Source: Elephas maximus indicus (Eukaryota; Chordata; Mammalia; Proboscidea; Elephantidae). From it: DNA of 64,000 nucleotides. The stretch's first letter is position 1; the number at the start of each line of letters is the position of its first letter. The notes below the pieces were generated by a model that did no database searches, had not been told where the DNA came from, and saw nothing but the letters and a program-made list of their open reading frames with translations. Of the stretch, positions 56,545 to 64,000 are shown piece by piece. Position numbers and translations under genes: made by a program. The stretch lies in NCBI RefSeq assembly GCF_024166365.1, contig NC_064838.1, positions 75,346,001 through 75,410,000 on the forward strand, given 5' to 3'.

Positions 56545-56948
56545 TTAGTTATCTAGTGCTGCTATGACAGTTACCATACATGGATGTCTTTAACAAACAG
56601 AAATGGATTTTATCACAGTTTAGGGGACCAGAAGTTTGAATTCAAGGTGCTAGCCCTAGAAGAAGGTTTTCTCTCTCAGTCAGCTAGAAGGAAGGTCCTT
56701 GTCCCTTTGCACTTCTGCTCCTGGGTGATCATGTGGCTTGGCATCTTTCTTCCCCATCTCTGCTTCTAGCTTTCTTGTTTAATCTTGTTTATTTATATCT
56801 CAAAAAAGATTGACTCAAGACACAACCAACACTAATTCTGTCTCATTGACATAACAAAGACAACACATGCCCAAATGGGATGGTAACCACAGGAATAGAA
56901 GTTAGGATTTACAACACATATTTTGGTAGGACACAATTCAATCCACAG
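56545..56948 (-). mobile_element. LTR-like (MaLR/MLT1-type) relic
   Basis: Antisense outline: CTTAGTTATCTAGTGCTGCT, ATTTTATCACAGTTTAGGGG, CAGAAGTTTGAATTCAAGG, and an end AGGACACAATTCAATCCACA. These correspond to the reversed ends of MLT1-like LTRs. Solo fossil with no internal part. A related piece lies at 16795-17170. Confidence 0.5.
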
Positions 56949-57374
56949 CTAAACTTTTGGTTGGCATAATAGAGGGAAATTACTCTTTATCGTTCTTTTG
57001 AACTTATCCCCTTAGCTTCAACATAGAATATTGCACTTCTCTACTTACAAGTTTGACTTGCATATAACTTCTAATATTCCAATAACTTAAGTATTGTTTT
57101 TACTCATATATATCATCCTTTATCCTGAATTCTCCAGAATATTTCTTCTAAAAACTTTATTTGGAGATCACTGATAAAGTAAGGCATTATGCAACACATA
57201 TTAGAAGAGAAGAAACCATATACAGAGAGAAAAGCACAGATTTTTTTCAAGGATAGATTGAGCAGAGAAGAACTCAAAATTATGTAAGAAGTAAGCTATA
57301 AGTTTAAGTGGAGAGATCCATATTCCAAACCATGTTCTATCAAATGCAAACATTCAAAACTTAGAACTGAGAGG

Positions 57375-57620
57375 TGTGTTAGCACAGTGGTCAATACGTA
57401 GAGTCTGAAGCCACGTTGCCTAGATTGAAACCTTGCCCCATTCTTCATCAGAGGTGTGACACTTAACAAGTTCCTTGATATCTCTGTGATTTACTTCCTT
57501 CATCTGTAAAACAGAAATAATAAAATAATACACTCTTTAAGGTTGTTATGAAGATTAAATAATTTGACACTTATTTAAGTTATTAGATGCAAGTACTCAG
57601 TACCCAAAATAAGAGTAGTT
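57375..57620 (+). mobile_element. MIR SINE
   Basis: GTGGTCAATACGTAGAGTCT, CCTAGATTGAAACC, GTGTGACACTTAACAAG, CTTCATCTGTAAAACAG, GGTTGTTATGAAGATTAAAT, CAAGTACTCAGTAC. Nearly full-length, clear order. Confidence 0.8.
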
Positions 57621-58436
57621 ATTTTCATTACGAATATCACTACTGGATTTACAAGAGATATTCTTAATTTTTCAAAAACATTAATTTAAATTTTTTATCT
57701 ACCCATAATAAAGCTGTACCACTGTATTAAAATATTAAGTTCCTCTGTTGAGTGGCTGAAATCATATCAGCACTGTGGATGACAATAGTTTTCTTATAAT
57801 GATCAGAAGCTAGGATGGTGAGTTCTAAATATCTTTAATAAATAAAAAGAGAAAAATGAATCAAAATTATGTAATAGCATCAATACAATGGGCCCACAAT
57901 GAGAGGAAAGTAGAAACAAAGTAGGGATCTTGGTAGTGAACAATCTGGGATAAAAAGCAAAGGAATGAGGACATTTAGATAAGAAAAAATGAAATGAAAG
58001 GTTTCATGGTGATGATAAGGCACATGCTATCAGGAAAATAGATCGATATGAACCCTCTAGTTTAGTCAGACTCAAAAGCTGTGGTAGAAAAGTTGGAAAA
58101 GTAAGTTGCCCTCATAGCCGAAGGCCATAAAAGCCAGGTTATAAAGTTCTGATCATTTTCTATTGGCAAAGTAGAAAATCTGAAGGCATAAAAATCTTAA
58201 CAACACCTTCTATTAATATTTATTAGGCACCTAATAACAAAAAGCACTCCGAGTTGTTTAATGGAATTTAGCTTTTTTCTTTTTTTAACTGAATTTAGTC
58301 CACTTGGACTTTGAGCTTTGCTGTAACAAAGTGCCTATCTTCAAGATCCCAGAGTCTTACTGAAGACTTGCTTTCTGTTCCCTGCACTTAGAAACTCAGT
58401 AAAAAGAGTTCAAGTGGATTCACTCTAAATGGCCAA
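57621..58436. other. No recognised feature
   Basis: AT-rich, unique-looking. Confidence 0.4.
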
Positions 58437-58637
58437 ACGAAACCCATTGCCATGGAGTTCATTCAGACTTATGACGACCCCATGTGTTACAGAGTAGAAC
58501 TGCTCCCTGGGCTTTTCTTGGCTGTGATCTTCACAGAAGCAGTTCACCAGGGCTTTCTTCCATGGTGTTGCTGGGTGGGTTTAAACTGCCAACCTTTAGG
58601 TTATGAGACAAGATCAAAACCTATGCACCACCCAGGG
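58437..58637 (-). mobile_element. AfroSINE (long type)
   Basis: AAACCCATTGCCATGGAGTT tail, CCCCATGTGTTACAGAGTAG, GCTGTGATCTTCACAGAAGC body, GGTTTAAACTGCCAACC B-box side, CACCACCCAGGG head. Confidence 0.82.
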
Positions 58638-58799
58638 ACTGGATTCGCTGTAGCCTCAACAAAATAAAGACTGGCTCCTCAGTTATCCCGAATATGACTC
58701 ATCAGTGGCTCAGACTTGTCCCTTCCTTTCTTAAAGAAGGGTCAAAAATGCTAGCTCTCAACTCATCTCTGTGGGAGGCAAAAAACACATAGGGAGCAG

Positions 58800-58960
58800 A
58801 GAGAGATGAATTATAATCTTGTCTATGCCATTAAAATGTCACTTGACCTTGGTCAAGTAAGTTTATGTCTAAGCATGAATATCATTATTTCCACTAAGGG
58901 GGCTCAAGAAAATAATTTTCCTGACAACTTTAACACAAGAATCTTTTCACGCATAAGTCT
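58800..58960 (+). mobile_element. MIR-like relic
   Basis: TGTCACTTGACCTTGGTCAAGTAAGTTTATG resembles the MIR core GTGTGACCTTGGGCAAGTTACTT. Confidence 0.45.
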
Positions 58961-59329
58961 CACACAATTAGATGAAATAAAAACAGTATATATTGGCTAC
59001 ACTTGTGTAAATTTTTATTGTGAGAACGATTAACTCACGTGGAACAAACATGCAGACTGGGATTTAATAAAGTGGATAGTTCTGGAATTCTTTAAGCGGA
59101 TTCTCACAGGCTTTTATTGAGATGAGCTCTCTATGTCTCTAAACAGGGGGAAAAAAAGGTCTTAAATTCAGCTATCCCCTCCTCTCCTCATTCTTTCTCT
59201 CTTTTCCCTCTTTTTATCTTCTTGTCATCCCTTAAAAGACAAAGTGGGCATTCAAAAGACTGTGGTGAGTCATAAATATAATAAAATGTTTACTATGATT
59301 TTATAATCTAATGGCTGGGATGCTCATCA

Positions 59330-59700
59330 TGGCTTTCAAGCCCTCCAACTCTGTGACAGAATCTTGCTTTTCACTTTTCTTCCCAGGACTTCTGCCAATG
59401 TATGCTCCAGCCAAGCCTGACACTTGTTGTTCCTTATTAATATACTCAGGCCATCTCATTCCAATTTTTTTACATCTGACAGCAGCTGAACACCCCCTCC
59501 TCTGCTACAACCTAAACTTTCCATTTCTACCTGTGGAGAGAGTACCCAGTTCAAATGTCACCTTCTCAAAGAAGCCTATCTGGATTCCCCCTAGTCATTC
59601 TCTTGCTTGTGGCCTTCCACAGCCCAAAACTAAATGCTTATTGAATCATGCTGTCCCTGATTATATTCTTCTCTCGTTTTTGCTTTAACATCTTTTGTTC
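59330..59700 (+). mobile_element. L2 relic, 3' region
   Basis: ATGTATGCTCCAGCCAAGCC, CCCAGTTCAAATGTCACCTT, CTCAAAGAAGCCTATCTGGA, TTCCCCCTAGTCATTC follow the L2 order. Confidence 0.6.
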
Positions 59701-62436
59701 ATTGATTTTAAAATATCTTGTGAGTTAAGTAAGGCAAGTTGGCTTTGTTCTATTTTGTGCACTTTGTGTTAAGCTGGGAGGCAGAGTTCAGAAGAGAGCA
59801 GTTAGAGTAAATCCAGGACCAAAACCAAAGTCTTTGGTCTGCATGGTATTCTTTTTCTAACACTTCACCCCAGGTGGCCATGCAAAACATCAAACTCCAG
59901 CCATCCAGATAGAGCCAACACAAAGCCCAGAAACCATAAGTTGCTGGCGTGTTCATGGTTGGAAATTCCAGGGTGCATGAAACAAAGAGATCAGTAAGTT
60001 ATGTCTGTATTTGAAAAATAATACTGAGGAGGGGGTAGTGAGGAGATAATGGAAAGAGTCAGATCAAAAGGGGAAAAGTAAGTCATTGTGAATAAGAGAA
60101 GGAAGAAGGAACAGAGTGGGATGAGACAGGGAAAAATCCGTAAGGCAAGCAAGGGTGAGCAAAGAACCATGTTAGGGATTAAATAGTCTATCCCAGGATT
60201 TTATTAAAGAGATTTCTTCTCCCTTTTCCATGCCTCATGTTATCCTTTTCTCCAACTCCAGAAGTAGGTGTGGTTTTGGTCCATAAGAATGGGTGACAGT
60301 GGGCTCTAAACACCCAACATTTGTATTCACTCATGCATTCCCATGCTTTTCCCAAACTTAAACCTTGCAAATAGTCTGAAGATAGGCTATTCTGTCAGTT
60401 TGGTCTTGGTGCCTGGGAAGAATTTTTTTCACTCCCTCCCCCCCCCTTTTTTTTTAATCAGAAATAGCCTCAGAGGCAGGGATGCACCAAGCAAAAGCCA
60501 GTAGAAGCTGAGGGCCCCTGACACATGAGAACCTTCCCATCACTGTGGGAAATATGTTCCTGGAACTTCAAGTTTCTCAAAATAACCAGATGATGGTAAC
60601 TGTCCTAAAAAATGGGGCAGTGTTGGAAAATCATACAGAAACAGCCCGGAAATGGGAGACAAGAAAAGGATATATTTCACTAGGGCTTGAAAAACCTACC
60701 TTTTTTCTTTTAAGCAAAAAGATAACATTCAATGGCGAGCTCATAGTCTTCTCTTTTTCAATTTTGATCTACTTTGAAAATTAACCATTGCAGTGCATTG
60801 CAACATGCAAATTGTACTTGAGATAGGTCCACTCTGGCTTTCTGTTGAAGGAGCTATCAGAAGAGAAGATGCCCCACAGGTAGCCAACTCTTCCTAGAAG
60901 GCCTGAATTAGACTCTACAAAAGGGTCTGTAATGCTAGAAGGAGAAATTTTTTTTTAAGTTTCTTATTTCTACCCTTAAAATTTTCTAACACAAAAAATA
61001 TTCTCATTATTCTATGGTAGAAATTTTCTAACGTCAGTTCTACTAGCCTCAAAACACTCCCTGACAAAACACATGAATTAAGCATGTCTTATTCCTTCAG
61101 ATATTTATAGGGTTTTCATAAAAGTTCACAAATGCCCAGAACTGCATTTCAGCCTCCAGAGGCCAAGGACTACATTCCTCCCCATCCAAGCTAAAGGAAT
61201 GGCTCAATGAGCTCCTTAGCACAGTTAGCCCAGCAGCACGGCAAACCATAAAAAAAAGAAAAAAAAAATTTTTTTTCTTTTTTTTTAGGTACAATTAATC
61301 CCAGACAAGGTTGTCAGCAGCCAGATTTTGTCCTCAGAGCCCTCCTCTCTGCTTCATTTTTCCTAAGGTACACCTCCAATTTCAGTTGCCGAGTGTTCAT
61401 GTGGCCACATCTCTGCCCCACTTCACCCACACACCCTACTGTAAGGAACAAGCACACTTTCAAACTCACATTGATATGTAGACCACTAAAAGTTACCAAA
61501 GAAGGTTACCAGAGGCCTTCTCTTTTAAGTAAAATCTTTTCAAATGGTAGGCAAATCTCAAGTAGGTGTGATGTAATTGAATTCTCTGACTCCATTGCTT
61601 ATGTTTATGTGACTTCAGACAAGTTTATTAACTTCTCTTACTTTCCTAATATGGAAAACATTACTGTTAACTATAATAATTACTATTAACCCTAATAATA
61701 TTAGTAAAATATATAACAGAAATTTATTTTCTATAACTTCTAAAACATTTTTGAGTTGGTAAAAAAAGGAAAATGACAGAAGGATTTAAATTTACAAGTA
61801 ACACAAGACAAATTAAGTAAAATAAATTTTATTTAAAGATTACTTTAGCATTGATTTTCTGAAAAGAAAAAAACACACCAACTTTGAATATGATACTGAA
61901 GGAAGTGAGGGGCAAGCCACACAAATATTTGCGGGAAGAATAATTAGGACAGTGGGAGCAACCTGCGCAACCATTCCTAGGCAGGAGCATGGCTGGTGTC
62001 ATGCAAAACATTGGCAGGAATAGTGGTTTATATGTCACAATGGGAAAAAAGAATTAAAAGAGTTGGGCACCAGCAGAAGCAAGATGGAAATAATGGAGAT
62101 GTGGTTGGAGATTGTTGTGGCTGTATGTCCTCGAGATCTGATAAATAGAAGCCAGCTGCAGGATCCGGAACCAATAAAAGCCCAAAAGCCTTGCCAGAAT
62201 ATCCATTCTGTGATGGTCACACGCACAAGAAAACTACCCTTCCGGTGATTGACCACTCACACCAGATCCTATCATGGAGGTGATCACATAACATCAAATC
62301 TCATCATGGAAGTGATCACATCATCACTCAACTATCAAATTACTAAGAATCATGGCCCGGCCAAGTTCGCACACAACCTTAACCATCATAGTTGGCGAGG
62401 AGAGTTAGAATGAAAAACGGAGGGTAGGGTGCTGTA
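59701..62436. other. Gene-poor stretch
   Basis: No convincing gene. Homopolymers: C then T runs at 60438-60458, A/T-rich at 61248-61288. A MIR-like piece (GTGACTTCAGACAAGTTTAT) lies near 61610. A ~31-base imperfect tandem repeat (TATCATGGAGGTGATCACAT / CATCATGGAAGTGATCACAT) lies at 62268-62325. Confidence 0.45.
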
Positions 62437-62640
62437 AAGGAGTCCTGGTTGTACAGTGGTGAAGCACTTGGCCGCTAATCAAATGTCAGCAGTTCAAACT
62501 CACCAGCCATTCCACAGGATAAAGATGTAGAAGTCTGTTTCTGCAAAAATTTACACCCTTTGAAACCCTGTGGGGTAGTTCTAATCTGTCCTGTAAGGTC
62601 TCTATGAGTCGAAATCAACGCCAAAGAATTTTTTTTTTTT
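62437..62640 (+). mobile_element. AfroSINE (long type)
   Basis: AGGAGTCCTGGTTGTACAGT head, CAGTTCAAACTCACCAGCC B box, AAGTCTGTTTCTGCAAAAAT body, CTCTATGAGTCGAAATCAAC tail, T-run. Confidence 0.85.
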
Positions 62641-62656
62641 TTTAAGGTGGTGTAGA

Positions 62657-62818
62657 ACTCAAACCAAACCCATTGTCGTTGAGTCAATTCCAACTCATAA
62701 TGACCCTACAGGGCAGAGTAGAACTGGCCCATAGAGTTTCCAAGGAGCACCTGGAGGATTCGAACTGCTGACCCTTTGGTTAGCCCAAAAACCCAGTGCC
62801 ATTGTTAGCAGCCGTAGC
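62657..62818 (-). mobile_element. AfroSINE with small internal insertion
   Basis: CAAACCCATTGTCGTTGAGT tail, TACAGGGCAGAGTAGAACTG, GATTCGAACTGCTGACC B box. A ~20-base piece (CCCAAAAACCCAGTGCCATT, itself SINE-tail-like) splits TTGGTTAG from TTAGCAGCCGTAGC. Confidence 0.8.
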
Positions 62819-63240
62819 AAAATAGTCTCATTAAAAAAAAACAAAAAAAAAACTGGTAATCACTAGTCTGAGTAATATTCACACAATTTTTACTAATCCT
62901 GGGAATGCATAAAAACCATGGACTTCTTATTGGGTTTTATGAAATAGCATTATCCATTATGATGTGAACTCTAAAGGTAGGGGTTTTTATTTTATTACTG
63001 CTACCTAGGATTAATGGGGAGTTCATGCTTCTGTGAATCCACTCTCTCCTTCCTCTGCAGTAATAGGTGATACCTAGGTGCATGATCACCCAGGAAGACC
63101 TCACTTTCCCTAGCCCCCTTTGCAGCTAGGTGCAGTTAATTGGACGTAAACAGAAGAAATATGTGTAACTTCCAGCCTGAAATAGCAAATTTTATCTGTG
63201 TACTCCTCAAGCTTATTTTCCCTTCTTGATACCTAAAACC

Positions 63241-63252
63241 GGGGGGGGGGGG
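63241..63252. repeat. G12 homopolymer
   Basis: Uninterrupted run of 12 G; such runs are unstable and error-prone in sequencing. Confidence 0.8.
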
Positions 63253-63344
63253 TTTACTGCTATAGATGATAGTGCTGTAGGGTAATTCTTCTCAAACTAT
63301 AATGTACATATGAATCAACTAGGGTAAAAATTTAAATTACGATT

Positions 63345-64000
63345 CACTGGGTCTGTGTTTTACTGACTCTGCAAATGCATTCGAATGTGTGGATCATAAC
63401 AACTTTTGGATAACATGGTGAAGAATAAGAATTCCAAAACACTTAATTTGCATGTGAAGAACCTGTACATAGACCAAGTGGCAGTCCTTTGAACAGAACA
63501 AGGGGAATCTTTGTGGTTTCAGGGAAGTTGTGCATCCGTATTGTATCCATTCTCCACACTTATTCAATCTGTATGTTGAGTAAATAATCCAAGAAGCCAG
63601 ACTATACAAAGAAAAATGCAGCACCAGGATTGGAGGAAGACTCTTTAACAACCTGCAATATGCAGATGACACAACCTTGCTTGCTGAAAACAAAGAGAAC
63701 TTGAAGCACTAACTGATGAAGCTCAAAGACCACAGCAACTAGTATGGATTACACCTCAACATCAAGAAAACAAAAATCCTCAGAACTAGAACAATAAATG
63801 ACATCATGATAAATGGAGAAAATATTAGAGTTGTCAAGGATTTCATTTTACTTGGATCTACAATCAACACTCATGGGAACAGCAGTCAAGAAATCAAGTG
63901 ATGTATTTTATTGGGCAAATCTGCTGCAAAAGAAATCTTTAAAGTGTTAAAAAGCAAAGATGTCACTTTAAGGACTAAGGCACGCCTGGCCCAAACCATG
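63345..64000 (+). mobile_element. RTE LINE, running past the window end
   Basis: Starts in the RT domain (TTTTACTGACTCTGCAAATG corresponds to the FIDYAKAFD region), passes the YADD region (CAATATGCAGATGACACAAC at 63655-63674) and continues to GCACGCCTGGCCCAAACCATG at the last base. The same text as 21145-21722 in order. Frames are broken. Confidence 0.9.

Noticed and set aside
1-64000. CRISPR array, operon, phage or bacterial-type system
   Set aside because: The repeats are interspersed mammalian retroposons with target-site duplications. There are no regular spaced repeats and no prokaryotic gene organisation.

Overview
This window is mammalian nuclear DNA, most likely from an elephant or another paenungulate afrotherian. 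The evidence is the very high density of tRNA-derived SINEs that share a 3' tail (core GCTATGAGTCGGAATCGACT) with RTE (BovB-like) LINEs. That AfroSINE/RTE pairing is characteristic of Afrotheria. Ancient MIR, L2 and MaLR (MLT1-like) relics confirm a placental genome. The host genes are single-exon olfactory receptors (ORs) of subfamily 4C. Human relatives recalled from memory are OR4C16, OR4C6 and OR4C11, which are neighbours in the 11q11 OR cluster.

Layout. 1-2.3 kb: old RTE copies. 2.3-6.4 kb and 10.75-14.96 kb: two copies of a ~4.1 kb tandem duplication, each with a minus-strand OR4C16-like gene. The left copy is a pseudogene with one in-frame stop; the right copy is open over 310 codons. 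A minus-strand RTE, itself split by a truncated L1, lies between them. 15-38 kb: gene-poor DNA with SINEs, RTE 3' ends, L2 relics and old LTR pieces. 38.75-39.66 kb: an intact OR4C6-like gene on the plus strand, flanked by ~290 bp direct repeats. 40.15-47.5 kb: a full-length L1 with both ORFs open, inserted in an L2 relic and bounded by a 13 bp target-site duplication. 48.4-49.5 kb: an older truncated L1. 49.7-53.4 kb: SINEs, an RTE end and TA microsatellites. 54.88-55.80 kb: an intact minus-strand OR4C11-like gene whose DRY motif reads DCY. 56-64 kb: MIR, L2, an LTR-like repeat, SINEs, and an RTE copy running off the window end.

The ORs are independent odorant-receptor genes, with no operon-like organisation; each would be expressed from its own promoter in olfactory neurons. 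The most active-looking item is the L1. Its ORF1p and ORF2p are complete, and ORF2p keeps the endonuclease, reverse transcriptase and Cys-motif residues. It has a GC-rich 5' UTR built of tandem units and a long spacer between the ORFs. RTE copies could have supplied the machinery that moved the SINEs. I found no new defence or metabolic system. The main points worth following up are the L1 architecture, the OR duplication structure and odd residues in each OR gene.

Coordinates of old repeats are by-eye estimates, usually good to 10-30 bases. OR and L1 ORF coordinates are exact.
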